Below are positions 1-8,593 of a stretch of 64,000 bases of DNA, piece by piece (within the stretch, counting starts at the first letter, position 1; each line of letters begins with the position of its first letter). The position numbers were made by a program, and so were the translations under genes. Source of the stretch: Leptospira sp. WS60.C2 (GTDB taxonomy: Bacteria; Spirochaetota; Leptospiria; Leptospirales; Leptospiraceae); NCBI RefSeq assembly GCF_040833955.1, contig NZ_CP162133.1, positions 3,231,501 through 3,295,500 of the forward strand, written 5' to 3'. The notes beneath the pieces were generated by a model. The model was not told where the DNA came from. It did not search any database and worked only from the letters and a program-made list of their open reading frames with translations.

Positions 1-1
1 C

Positions 2-409
2 CAACAAGCATATTTGGATGAACTAAATTTTATGATCTGTCAGCTAGATTTGCAAAATGAAGTAAAAATCATTCCTTATGTTGACGAAACGATAGTCAAA
101 AAAATCTATCTTGAAAGTAATTTGTTTTTATCGATGAGTGAACACGAAGGATTTTGTGTACCACTCATGGAGGCGATGCATTTCCAATTGCCTGTGATTG
201 CGTATGCCGCTGCTGCTGTTCCAGAAACTTTGGGAAATGCAGGTGTTCTTTTTCAATCAAAAGATTTTCATCAATTAGTGAATCAAATCGATCAAATTTA
301 TAAAAATCCAGAATATCGAAACTCAATCATTTATCAGCAAAATTTACGATTAGATGCCTATCTGAAATCAAACAGCATCTTACCTTTATTGGAAGTGATT
401 AAGAGCTAA
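2..409 (+). CDS. Glycosyltransferase, GT4 family, C-terminal part (5' end outside window)
   Basis: The reading frame is open to the left edge, so only the C-terminal ~135 residues are present. The visible part is the nucleotide-sugar binding half of a GT-B fold enzyme. It has the E-x7-E motif of GT4 retaining transferases in EGFCVPLME, followed by a conserved hydrophobic strand with PVIAY and a PET turn. It ends 5 nt before another GT4 gene on the same strand, so both probably belong to one operon for a surface polysaccharide or lipopolysaccharide. Donor and acceptor sugars cannot be inferred. A TTG at 14 is only an internal codon. Confidence 0.85.
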   Translation, partial: QQAYLDELNFMICQLDLQNEVKIIPYVDETIVKKIYLESNLFLSMSEHEGFCVPLMEAMHFQLPVIAYAAAAVPETLGNAGVLFQSKDFHQLVNQIDQIYKNPEYRNSIIYQQNLRLDAYLKSNSILPLLEVIKS

Positions 410-414
410 ACAAA

Positions 415-1596
415 ATGTCAAAAATCCTCTTTATCACTCCAAGATTTCTGCAAAATGCATCAGGTGGTGCAGAGAAATTAGCATTCGACTATGTTTCTAT
501 TTTATCTGAATCTCATGATGTGACAGTTTGTACCACTGCAGCGAAAAATTACGTCACCTGGAAAAATGAATTTAAAACTGGTATCACTGAAAATGATTCC
601 TATAAAATCATTCGATTTCCAGTCACAAAAAAACGTAACATCTACTATATGAATGAAATCTTAGATCGTTGTCTAAAAGATGGTGATTCAGTATCTTTGG
701 AAAACCAAATGTTGTTTCTTAAGGAACAAGGTCCGTATTGTCCTGAAATAATAGAGTATGTAACAAAAGAACAATCCAGCTTTGATTTGATCATATTGAT
801 TGGGTATCTGTACTATCCAGTCGTTATGAGTATCCCTTTACTCAAAGTTCCTTTTGTCATTGTTCCTACATTTCATGATGAACCACCATTTCGTTTACCC
901 ATCTACAAACAAACATATAAGAGTGAATACATTTATAGTTTTAATGCACCTGAAGAATTACAAGTATATGAATCCATTACGAAACAAAGAGCAAATCGAT
1001 ACTTTTTAATCGGAACCTATGTAGATGATCCATTTAGCTCGACAGAATTGCAGGAACCACTTTCACCTAAACAAACTTTTCAATTCTTGACCATTGGACG
1101 AATTGAACCAGCGAAAGGATATCATGAACTTTTTTTGGATTATTTAGATTGGAAACACTCACGCAATCGATCTGATGTCACACTCAAATGTCTCGGGTCT
1201 ATTTTTTCTATGGATGTTTCGAAAGAACAAGAGATTCAATTTTCTGGTTTTGTATCAGAAGAGGAAAAACTCGCTGAAATCCAAAAATCCTATCTCTTAT
1301 TCAATCCTTCTGCTTATGAAAGTTTTTCTATTTCCATCATGGAAGCTTGGCTCCAAGAAAAACCAGTTCTTGTGAATGGAAGGTCAAGTGTTATGAAAGG
1401 ACATTGTTTACGTAGCCAAGGTGGATTGTATTATTCTGACAAAATATCGTTTCAGCGAATGTTGGATTATTTATTGGAGAACCCAACAATCGCGTATCAG
1501 TTAGGAAAAAACGGAAGGAAGTATGTCATCTCAAATTTTTCGAGAGACGTCGTTCGAAAAAAACTAAACCAAATGGTTAGTATGCTACTCGGTTGA
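415..1596 (+). CDS. Glycosyltransferase, GT4 family
   Basis: A 393-residue GT-B glycosyltransferase. The N-terminus (ILFITPRFLQNASGGAEK) is the typical first strand and Gly-rich loop. TIGRIEPAKGYHEL near residue 230 starts the C-terminal Rossmann domain. The GT4 E-x7-E motif is in YESFSISIME near residue 300. No membrane segment or signal is visible, so it should act at the cytoplasmic face of the inner membrane. It lies 5 nt after the preceding GT4 gene and ends convergently, overlapping the last 20 nt of the inositol-monophosphatase-like gene. Sugar specificity cannot be told from sequence. Confidence 0.88.
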   Translation: MSKILFITPRFLQNASGGAEKLAFDYVSILSESHDVTVCTTAAKNYVTWKNEFKTGITENDSYKIIRFPVTKKRNIYYMNEILDRCLKDGDSVSLENQMLFLKEQGPYCPEIIEYVTKEQSSFDLIILIGYLYYPVVMSIPLLKVPFVIVPTFHDEPPFRLPIYKQTYKSEYIYSFNAPEELQVYESITKQRANRYFLIGTYVDDPFSSTELQEPLSPKQTFQFLTIGRIEPAKGYHELFLDYLDWKHSRNRSDVTLKCLGSIFSMDVSKEQEIQFSGFVSEEEKLAEIQKSYLLFNPSAYESFSISIMEAWLQEKPVLVNGRSSVMKGHCLRSQGGLYYSDKISFQRMLDYLLENPTIAYQLGKNGRKYVISNFSRDVVRKKLNQMVSMLLG

Positions 1597-2389
1597 TCTT
1601 TCCTTCAAACTCAGCCAGTAAATACTCGTGCACATGTCCATTGCTCGCGAGTAAACTAGGAATCATAATAGAAAAATCATTACCATCCATGGAAGTTAAC
1701 TTTCCATTTGCTTCCATTACGATGAGACCAGCTGCTGCCATATCCCAAGGTTTTAAACCCAATTCATAATAACCTTCAAACTTTCCTTCGGCTAACCAAC
1801 ATAAGTCTAAAGTAGCAGCACCAGTTCTTCTGATTCCTCTTGATTTTTGCAGAATCGATTTGTAATACTGCATTAAAGTATCAAGTGATAAGTTTCGATC
1901 ATAGGGAAATCCAGTGACGAAGAGAGAATCTTTCATGGATTTAGTTTTTGAGACATGGATTTGGTTTTTTTCGCGGAAGGCGCCTTGTCCTTTGATGGCG
2001 TGGTAATATGTATTTAACTCTGGAAAAAAAACCATACCGATGACGGGAGTCATTGTCTCCGTTTCCACAACTCCTACAGATACGCCATACAAAGGTAAAC
2101 CATGTGTGTAGTTTGTCGTTCCATCCAAAGGATCAATGACCCAAGTGTAACCTGATGTTCCTGGAATGGCATCACGCTCTTCGGATAGGATTCCATCTGA
2201 TGGGAAATTTTTTTGTATTTCCTCCAGAATCAACGATTCTGCTTTTAGATCAGCTTCGGTAACTAAGTTATATAAACTTTTTTCATCAACTTTCAAACTG
2301 GATTCCTTGTGTTTTTGCACAAGGAAGTCTGCGACATTCGGTAAAAAATTTAGAAAATGATAAGACCTATTATGTAATTCAGAAAGCAT
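1577..2389 (-). CDS. Inositol monophosphatase family protein
   Basis: A lithium-sensitive phosphatase fold of about 270 residues, hydrolysing inositol phosphates or a related sugar phosphate with Mg2+. Visible metal-binding motifs are ILSEE near residue 70, WVIDPLDGTTNY near 84-95 and PWDMAAAG near 217, which contain the expected Glu, Asp-x-x-Asp and Asp ligands. The ATG at 2389 overlaps the TGA of the upstream gene (TGATG), so translation is coupled; a TTG one codon earlier is possible. It is the last gene of a telA - DUF4870-like - IMPase unit. It could be SuhB or a 3'-phosphoadenosine phosphatase; exact substrate not determinable. Confidence 0.88.
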   Translation of the reverse strand: MLSELHNRSYHFLNFLPNVADFLVQKHKESSLKVDEKSLYNLVTEADLKAESLILEEIQKNFPSDGILSEERDAIPGTSGYTWVIDPLDGTTNYTHGLPLYGVSVGVVETETMTPVIGMVFFPELNTYYHAIKGQGAFREKNQIHVSKTKSMKDSLFVTGFPYDRNLSLDTLMQYYKSILQKSRGIRRTGAATLDLCWLAEGKFEGYYELGLKPWDMAAAGLIVMEANGKLTSMDGNDFSIMIPSLLASNGHVHEYLLAEFEGKINRVAY

Positions 2390-3258
2390 CAATACCCACC
2401 AAATTCGATGTTTTTCTTCATCGCAGTGATCTCAACATCTAAATTTAGGGTTTCGTCGGCTTTTAGTTTACTTCGAACTTGTTCGGTAGTTTTGATCACT
2501 TCGCTTAACAACGAATTGAGCTCTGCTTTTCGTTTCTCTGCATCTGGAGTGTTCGAAGTTTGATTCACCCGAATGTATTGGCTAAGGATTTTGGAAACAG
2601 TTTCAGGAAAATAATTCAAGAATTGTTTTGCCTTTCGATAGGAAAGCGGGTCTTCCGCAAGTTTGACCCTTAAATCAGATAATGAATGTAAATATTCATT
2701 ACACAGACTTTGCAAATTCGTATCTGTTAAAGCTTTAGCATCCTGTTCTGTTGACAAACGGAAGGCATCCAATTTTTCCATCTGCGTTTTGTATTCAGAG
2801 AACTCGACTTTATCTTCAAATTTCTTTTTTAACTCATTCCAATTTTCTTTTGTTGTGGCACCAGAGAATAGAAATGGGAAAAAACTAAAAGGATAATGGT
2901 GAGGTTTACCTATTGTCGTACGATAAATGGCAAGTCCTAAAAAAATCACATGGAGAAATGCCATAAATACATAGGAAAATACAAGCAACACTCGATCATC
3001 GCCAAATTTCGTTCCAAATCCGAAATAACCAAGAGACAGTAATGCTTGTAAATAAATAGCCTCTAATGATTGTTTTGCGGAATAAGAAGATTTATTTCGG
3101 GACAACCACATCACAAAAGGATACACCATCGCCCAAAGGGATGAAAAATAAAATGGAAATGGCAACAAAGCCATTGGGTAAGTGAGTAAAGTGGAAAGAT
3201 GGGCACGTCTGGCCCATTTTTTTTCTTCTTGGTTTTGTTCCAATTGTACGTCTGTCAT
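2389..3258 (-). CDS. DUF4870-like membrane protein with C-terminal coiled coil
   Basis: A 289-residue protein with three hydrophobic segments (about residues 22-55, 64-86 and 90-112). Their arrangement around WLSRNKSSYSAKQSLEAI recalls the DUF4870/Tic20-like family, where a charged 'SxxAxxAL' loop joins helices. Residues 140-289 are hydrophilic, rich in Lys/Glu/Leu and probably helical, likely a cytoplasmic coiled coil. It starts 1 nt after the stop of the TelA-like gene and overlaps the next gene by 1 nt, so the three are co-transcribed. Function unknown; a membrane partner for the TelA-like protein is a reasonable inference. Confidence 0.6.
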   Translation of the reverse strand: MTDVQLEQNQEEKKWARRAHLSTLLTYPMALLPFPFYFSSLWAMVYPFVMWLSRNKSSYSAKQSLEAIYLQALLSLGYFGFGTKFGDDRVLLVFSYVFMAFLHVIFLGLAIYRTTIGKPHHYPFSFFPFLFSGATTKENWNELKKKFEDKVEFSEYKTQMEKLDAFRLSTEQDAKALTDTNLQSLCNEYLHSLSDLRVKLAEDPLSYRKAKQFLNYFPETVSKILSQYIRVNQTSNTPDAEKRKAELNSLLSEVIKTTEQVRSKLKADETLNLDVEITAMKKNIEFGGY

Positions 3259-3259
3259 T

Positions 3260-4330
3260 CTATTTAGATTCCAAAAGTTTTTGTTTGATATCAGATTCGA
3301 TTTTGATCATTTCTTGTTCTGCCAATTTTCGTTTTTGACGTCCCTCTTCTTGGATCTTCAAGGTTTCCGTTATGGTCTCAATCAATTGTTGGTTTACATT
3401 CTTCAAGGTTTCAATTTCGATGATTCCCTTTTCCGATTCTTTAGCAATTTCCACTGTTCCTGATTTTAACATCTCTGCATTCTTTTGGATGAGATCGTTC
3501 GTGGTCTTTGAAACTTGTTTTTGCGCTTCCAAAGCTTTCCTTTGGCGCATCAAACCAAGAGCGATCACAATTTGATTTTTCCAAAGAGGAATGGTATTGA
3601 GTATTGAACTTTGGATTTTTTCGACTAAAACCTGATTTCCATTTTGGATCAACCGGATCTGTGGTCCTGTTTGTAGAGACAAAATCCTTGTTAACTTTAG
3701 ATCATGAATTTTTTTCTCAAATCGATCCACCATTTGTACCATGTCTTGGTATTGTTGTGATGCTAACGTATCTCCTTGTGCTTTTGCCTTCTCCATCATT
3801 TCGGGAAGAATTTTGTCACGAAGCTCTTGGATTTTTTTGTCGCCAGCAGCTATGTAAATTTGAATTTCTTTGAAATATTCTAAATTTTTCTCGTATAACG
3901 CCTGCAATAGAGTTATGTCTTTTGTTAGATTGGTTCTTGCTGAATGTAGTTCATCGACAATCTTACTAACTTGAGATTCCAAATCTTCAAACTTCGCGAG
4001 GAATTTTCGGGAAGCATCGAACAAACCTCCGATGAGTGGAATTTTGGAAAGTGAACTTCCTTCGCCTGCAAAACTATCCAGGTCCAGATCTTTGATCTTA
4101 AATAATAATTGGTTTAACAAATCTCCCGCATAACCTGCATCTTTGGTTTTGATTTCAGATAAAACTTTATCAGCAAAATCAGATACCTTTGCTTGTGCGG
4201 AGGACCCATAGGAAACTATGTCATTCGGATTGTTGAGTTTAATTTGTCCGGTAAGTTCTTCCACCTTTTGAATGTCTTCCTTGGTAAGTTGAAGTTCTGG
4301 GTCATTTGTTTTGAGTTCCAGCGAGTCCAT
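3260..4330 (-). CDS. Toxic anion resistance (TelA) family protein
   Basis: About 356 residues, predicted almost wholly helical and cytoplasmic. The order of segments matches the TelA/KlaA family: a DLDSF..SKIPLIGGLFD-like region near 90-110, coiled-coil central part, a DMVQMVDRFEKKIHDL segment, and a conserved TGPQIRLIQNGNQVLVEKIQ then PLWKNQIVIALGL block near 225-260. Family members are linked to tellurite and colicin tolerance, but the biochemical activity is unknown. I prefer the ATG at 4330, preceded by AAAGGA at 9 nt, to the GTG at 4357, which has no ribosome binding site. It heads a three-gene unit with a DUF4870-like membrane protein. Confidence 0.82.
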   Translation of the reverse strand: MDSLELKTNDPELQLTKEDIQKVEELTGQIKLNNPNDIVSYGSSAQAKVSDFADKVLSEIKTKDAGYAGDLLNQLLFKIKDLDLDSFAGEGSSLSKIPLIGGLFDASRKFLAKFEDLESQVSKIVDELHSARTNLTKDITLLQALYEKNLEYFKEIQIYIAAGDKKIQELRDKILPEMMEKAKAQGDTLASQQYQDMVQMVDRFEKKIHDLKLTRILSLQTGPQIRLIQNGNQVLVEKIQSSILNTIPLWKNQIVIALGLMRQRKALEAQKQVSKTTNDLIQKNAEMLKSGTVEIAKESEKGIIEIETLKNVNQQLIETITETLKIQEEGRQKRKLAEQEMIKIESDIKQKLLESK

Positions 4331-4463
4331 ATCTTTGAGTCCTTTTTGTTTTCTCACTTAGAGAGAATCGTTTTTTAAATTTGAATCAAGCAGAAAAATA
4401 AATCGTGCAAAAACATGAACTTGGAAATTTATTTCTCAGAATTTTCAGCGCCAATACTACAGT

Positions 4464-5138
4464 TTGGTGACAAATGAATTGCATAGATTGTTAAACTCTG
4501 ATATAGTCCACGAGAAAAATATGCTGAATACAAATGCGAATTTACCAACCTTTCTTCCACACATTCTCACTGTCGATGTTTCCACCTTGGGCAATCGTCT
4601 CTTAGACCAAACGGAAATCAGAAACTTACTTCATAAACTGCGAAGTAGAAACCACATTCATTATTTGATCATCAAATTTTTAGTGTGTACGGGATTGTCA
4701 TTACCGGAACTCATCCACTTAAAGGTAGCTGATTTTAATTCGGAGCGGAATCGATTTTATTTAAAGAACGGTGGTCGTTTGCGTAGGAGAAATATCTTCT
4801 TAGAACCAAACTTTGCGGTTGAGTTGTATCGTTATTCCTGTGAATTCTTACCTAGCGATTATCTATTCCCTGGACGGGATGGAGTGCTCCGAACAAGAAC
4901 CATCCAAAAAATTCTTAAAAATGCCAGCCGTTTGATTTCTAGAGACATCCACATTCCATTTTTACGAGACGTAATTGCTCTAGATTTGTTCCAAAAGGGT
5001 TTTCCCGTTTGGGAAATCCAAGAATTTTTGGGGCATCGGACCACTCGTTCCACACGCCAGAGGATTCTCTTGCACATTTCGGAAGAGGAACACAAGGATC
5101 CGAGACTTTTTACGAGAAACAGAAACCAAGCGGCGTAA
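4464..5138 (+). CDS. Tyrosine-recombinase-like protein lacking the catalytic tyrosine
   Basis: A 224-residue protein resembling the catalytic domain of phage integrases/XerCD. FLVCTGLSLPELIHLKVADF matches the first box, but the usual Arg (TGLR) is Ser. The HxLRH box reads IPFLRD, keeping only Arg. EFLGH keeps the third-box His. No Tyr follows the GH box; the stretch aligned with the nucleophile reads RQRILLHIS. It therefore probably binds DNA without cutting it, or is a decayed recombinase. The start is uncertain: TTG 4464, GTG 4467 and ATG 4522 are all in frame and none has a strong ribosome binding site. No att repeats or phage genes are nearby. Confidence 0.75.
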   Translation: MVTNELHRLLNSDIVHEKNMLNTNANLPTFLPHILTVDVSTLGNRLLDQTEIRNLLHKLRSRNHIHYLIIKFLVCTGLSLPELIHLKVADFNSERNRFYLKNGGRLRRRNIFLEPNFAVELYRYSCEFLPSDYLFPGRDGVLRTRTIQKILKNASRLISRDIHIPFLRDVIALDLFQKGFPVWEIQEFLGHRTTRSTRQRILLHISEEEHKDPRLFTRNRNQAA

Positions 5139-5193
5139 AAATTTCTTGAACCTTTGGTGTTTTCAAAGATTCTAGTCAACAAGTAGGCTCGCT

Positions 5194-5532
5194 TTGGAAA
5201 TTAAGACCAAAAAAATCGGAAAGCACACACTCGTTCACCTCAATGGTCGTTTAGACATTACCCATTCTGATGAGGTAGAGGCAAAATTGGCCGATGACGT
5301 GCAAAACGGGGAAGGTGACATCATCATCAACCTGGAGCTTATCTCTTACATTTCCTCCTCAGGAATCCGTATCTTCGTTGGAATGGTACGAGAGCTCGAC
5401 AAACAAGGCAGAAAGTTAAAACTATGTTGCATCACACCTCCAGTGAAAAAGGTTTTTGATGTGGTAGAACTTCTTGATTTGTTTGAAGTCTTCGAAACGG
5501 AACAAGAAGCCGTTAATTCCCTCTCCAAGTAG
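5194..5532 (+). CDS. STAS domain protein, anti-sigma factor antagonist-like
   Basis: A 112-residue single STAS domain of the SpoIIAA/RsbV type. VHLNGRLDITHSDEVE forms the first strands and ISYISSSGIRIFVGM near residues 50-65 holds the Ser in the position phosphorylated in anti-anti-sigma factors. The family acts by partner switching with a serine kinase/anti-sigma factor. No kinase is adjacent, although a SpoIIE-type phosphatase is encoded at 27723-29675. The start codon is TTG at 5194; no ATG is available upstream of the first strand. It is followed within 8 nt by a membrane glycosyltransferase gene, with no obvious functional link. Confidence 0.85.
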   Translation: MEIKTKKIGKHTLVHLNGRLDITHSDEVEAKLADDVQNGEGDIIINLELISYISSSGIRIFVGMVRELDKQGRKLKLCCITPPVKKVFDVVELLDLFEVFETEQEAVNSLSK

Positions 5533-5539
5533 ACCGAAC

Positions 5540-6973
5540 GTGGCCTACGCCTCGTTTTTTTTCATCTCACTTCTATACTGTTTCCAAGCTGGAATGAACT
5601 TGGGTGTGTTGCCTGTTGTTTGGCCTGATGAAGTTTTATTTTATTCTCCAGCTCTTTCTTTTGCAAAAACGGGACAACTCAGAACAGAAGTATTAAATGG
5701 TCTGATCCCTGGAATGGAATCCAAAACCCTTTGGATGCCTCCAGTCTATATGCTTTTCTCTGGATTGAACTTATCTATCTTTCCTGATACGCTCACCACT
5801 CTTCGCCTAGCAAACGTATGTATTGTTTATATAACTGCATTTGCTTTTTATCGATTCCTCAAACGGTTTCAACTATCAGAAGTGGCCGCTCAAATTGCAT
5901 TTGCTAGTATCCTTTGGGAACCACTAGTCTTTCGATTTGGAACAGTTGCAAGAATGGAAGCACTTACTGCATTTTTCTTTATCTTAAGTCTTTTATTCGC
6001 GACTCATCAAAAAAAGAATCAATGGAATCCTTTTTTATCTGGAGTGATGTTATCTTTGTCTGCCTTGTCACATCCTATTGGTGCCTCTTTTGGTCTTGTC
6101 ACACTATTTCTTGTATTCCATAGTTATGGATTCAAAAGGATCGTCTGGTTTTTGTTAGGTGGAATTTTACCAATTTGTTTTTGGATTTTTTACATCCATC
6201 CTAACTGGGATTGGTTTCAAATTCAATTTGGAGCTCAGTTAACGAGAAAACAAAACTTGCTCAATGCTTTTTCTCTCATGGATAAAATCAAAATCTTTTC
6301 TTTTGGGTTTGGATTTCCAAAAATTAGATTGGTCATCATCATCATAGAACTGATGCTCTTAGTTGTTTTGACCTTCCATAACCTTAAAACAAAAGCCAAA
6401 ACTCAGATCAAATGGTATTTATTTTGGATATGGACTATTTCCGTTTTTGCTGCTTTATATACATCCTCGGAAGGATGGTATGTTTATCACATTGTATTTC
6501 CTTTGTCATTGGGAATGGCGCTACTAATCGAAGAAAAAAGAATCGCAAACAAACTTCCTTTTGTTGGGATGATTCTCTCTTTATTAGCGATGCTTTTTTT
6601 GGCAAACATTCACTGGTCAAACACAAATGCAGAAACAATTCAAACATCTCATTTCCAACATGTGGAAAGAAGTTTACTCAATTCCAAGTCAGTTTACCTG
6701 CAAAGTCTTCCCGATCCTTATTTTCATTTAAAAGCCAAACGTCCCGATTTAAATATACTGGAATTTATACCAGGAGAACTGGAACTTCCGTCTGAAACTT
6801 ATAAAAATACAATTCACTCACGTGACAGTTTCGTTTTTTATGATGAAACACTCATCAATGATACTATCAAAGAATATTTAAAACAGGGGAGTTGGATTCG
6901 TGAGGAATGGGAAATTCCAGTGCCATCGAACCATTGGCTGCATTACAAAACCATTGTTTACACAAGAAAGTGA
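5540..6973 (+). CDS. GT39-like membrane glycosyltransferase (ArnT/PMT superfamily)
   Basis: A polytopic protein of about 477 residues. The first periplasmic loop carries WPDEVLFYSPALSFAKTGQ, similar to the D-E motif of lipid-linked-sugar transferases (PMT_2, GT39), followed by eight or more hydrophobic helices and a C-terminal soluble domain. It probably moves a sugar from a polyprenyl phosphate carrier to an envelope acceptor. The frame is open from 5474, inside the STAS gene. I place the start at GTG 5540, 8 nt after the STAS stop and just before the first hydrophobic segment, because an N-terminal extension overlapping by 59 nt would be unusual. Substrate unknown. Confidence 0.75.
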   Translation: MAYASFFFISLLYCFQAGMNLGVLPVVWPDEVLFYSPALSFAKTGQLRTEVLNGLIPGMESKTLWMPPVYMLFSGLNLSIFPDTLTTLRLANVCIVYITAFAFYRFLKRFQLSEVAAQIAFASILWEPLVFRFGTVARMEALTAFFFILSLLFATHQKKNQWNPFLSGVMLSLSALSHPIGASFGLVTLFLVFHSYGFKRIVWFLLGGILPICFWIFYIHPNWDWFQIQFGAQLTRKQNLLNAFSLMDKIKIFSFGFGFPKIRLVIIIIELMLLVVLTFHNLKTKAKTQIKWYLFWIWTISVFAALYTSSEGWYVYHIVFPLSLGMALLIEEKRIANKLPFVGMILSLLAMLFLANIHWSNTNAETIQTSHFQHVERSLLNSKSVYLQSLPDPYFHLKAKRPDLNILEFIPGELELPSETYKNTIHSRDSFVFYDETLINDTIKEYLKQGSWIREEWEIPVPSNHWLHYKTIVYTRK

Positions 6974-6984
6974 GAATAAAAATT

Positions 6985-7776
6985 CTACGAATTTAAATCG
7001 GCGAGAATCTTTAAACCTTTCAAGGTCATCATCGGATCAATTTCATCAAACACTTGGTTATGCGAAGCATGAATCGTAGTTACTAGCCCCCCAGTTCCTA
7101 CAACCACATAATCTCCGGGATGCTCATCTTTGATTGCTCTGACTATTTCCTTTAGTAAACCAATCCATCCAAAGAAAAAACCTGCTTGGATAGATTCAAC
7201 AGTAGATTCCCCTAATACATGTTTGGGTGATCCAAACACAATCGGAGGAAGTTGTGCTGTATTCCTTGTTAAGGCATCCATGGAAATCTTTAAGCCGGGA
7301 GCTATCACTCCACCAATGTATTCTGGTTTTTCACTGATCACACAAAACGTGGTTGCTGTTCCCAAATCAACAAGGATTGCTTTCTTTCCAGGATAGGTTT
7401 TTGCACAATAGGCAGCATTTACCAATCGATCCGCTCCAATCTCAAAAGGTCTTGGATAACTGATTCCAAAATTTAAATTCATTTGGTAATGCACACGCAG
7501 AGGATTTACATCAAACCAATCCTCTAACATTCTTTCCACAATTGGATTGAGAGAGGGAACAACGCTGGAATAAATTGCTTTTTTGACTCGATCGGCTTTT
7601 ACGTTCTCTTGCGTTAAAAAACCTTTCAGAAATAAACCGAGTTCATCGGAAGTTCGATCTCTTCGCGTAACGGTTCTTTTGTGAAAATCAGGAGTTTCTT
7701 CACCTTCACGAAAAACTCCAAACACTGTGTTTGTATTTCCAACGTCGATTACAAGCAATAAGGGTGATTCTGACAT
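6985..7776 (-). CDS. coaX: Type III pantothenate kinase
   Basis: A 263-residue ASKHA-fold kinase that phosphorylates pantothenate in the first step of coenzyme A synthesis. [16 protein letters not shown] at the N-terminus is the phosphate-1 motif, [10 protein letters not shown] near residue 118 is the CoaX signature, and [10 protein letters not shown] the second phosphate motif. The length fits the family. Its ATG directly follows the TAA stop of birA, so the two are translationally linked; a birA-coaX pairing is common in bacteria. It ends convergently with the GT39-like gene, 11 nt apart. Confidence 0.96.
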   Translation of the reverse strand: MSESPLLLVIDVGNTNTVFGVFREGEETPDFHKRTVTRRDRTSDELGLFLKGFLTQENVKADRVKKAIYSSVVPSLNPIVERMLEDWFDVNPLRVHYQMNLNFGISYPRPFEIGADRLVNAAYCAKTYPGKKAILVDLGTATTFCVISEKPEYIGGVIAPGLKISMDALTRNTAQLPPIVFGSPKHVLGESTVESIQAGFFFGWIGLLKEIVRAIKDEHPGDYVVVGTGGLVTTIHASHNQVFDEIDPMMTLKGLKILADLNS

Positions 7777-8532
7777 TTATATCATCCTAAAATTTGGTGA
7801 AGTGTCCATAAGTTCAATCTTTTGGCCAGTTTCCGTCATAATGAGAAGGAATCCTAATTCATCAATTCCCAAAACTCGTCCACGTATGATTCTTTCATCC
7901 CATTCAGTTTCGATGATTTTGTTCTTTAATAAAGAATGATCTTCAATCCAAACCAAATCTTTTAATACTTGGCTTGGATCAAGAAGTGTGATCACGGCTT
8001 GGTTGATTTCCCCGATCAAGTGATTGGCGAATCGCTCCAAGTCACCTTCCAATAATGGTGTTTCGCATAAAAATATTGCCTTATCCTTTAACGGCTCTGG
8101 GACATGTTGTCCAAAAAAATTAAGTCCAATACCAATCACTATATCAAAAATGCCGTTGATGTATTCAGATTGAACAAGAATACCAGCTACCTTTTTTTCA
8201 CCTTTGTAAATGTCGTTCGGCCATTTGATTGTAGTGTCCTCTTCTCTTTCCGGAAAGAATCGATAGATGGTTTTTAATAGTGCGGATGAAATGAATATCG
8301 ATAATAATGGTAAGGATATTTCTGCTGCGGAAAGTTTGATTTTACCAGAAAAAATCAATGGTTCTTCACCTAACGACTGCCATAAATTTTGACCTCGACC
8401 TTTCCCATTTGTTTGTTCATCGGCGATTACCCATGAACCAAATGGAATTTCGGCATTCTTGATCCACTCGTTGGTTGAATTGACGGATGTGAGTCTGTGG
8501 CCTAGTTCAGGCTTTAAGAGTCGGTATTGCAT
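7777..8532 (-). CDS. birA: Biotin--[acetyl-CoA-carboxylase] ligase
   Basis: A 251-residue ligase that activates biotin as biotinyl-AMP and attaches it to carrier-protein lysines. KGRGQNLWQS near residue 42-52 is the biotinyl-AMP binding loop (GRGR-type), and IKWPNDIY with KVAGILVQSE the conserved KWPND and GILxE motifs. The sequence enters the catalytic domain at once, so there is no N-terminal helix-turn-helix; it should be a ligase without repressor function. A short C-terminal SH3-like domain follows (VLGIDELGFLLI). It forms a unit with coaX immediately downstream. Confidence 0.94.
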   Translation of the reverse strand: MQYRLLKPELGHRLTSVNSTNEWIKNAEIPFGSWVIADEQTNGKGRGQNLWQSLGEEPLIFSGKIKLSAAEISLPLLSIFISSALLKTIYRFFPEREEDTTIKWPNDIYKGEKKVAGILVQSEYINGIFDIVIGIGLNFFGQHVPEPLKDKAIFLCETPLLEGDLERFANHLIGEINQAVITLLDPSQVLKDLVWIEDHSLLKNKIIETEWDERIIRGRVLGIDELGFLLIMTETGQKIELMDTSPNFRMI

Positions 8533-8593
8533 TTGAGTCTATTTCCTACATGTTTCGGATTGACGAAACTAAAAAATCGAAGAGATTATTTGT

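Noticed and set aside
4464..5138. Integrase suggesting a prophage or integrative element here
   Set aside because: No other phage or mobile gene, no flanking repeats, no tRNA at the locus, and the catalytic Tyr is missing; neighbours are ordinary chromosomal genes.
7130..7396. Plus-strand ORF within coaX
   Set aside because: Lies opposite conserved CoaX motifs; no family similarity.
7777..8532. BirA as a biotin-operon repressor
   Set aside because: No N-terminal helix-turn-helix is present; the catalytic domain begins at once.
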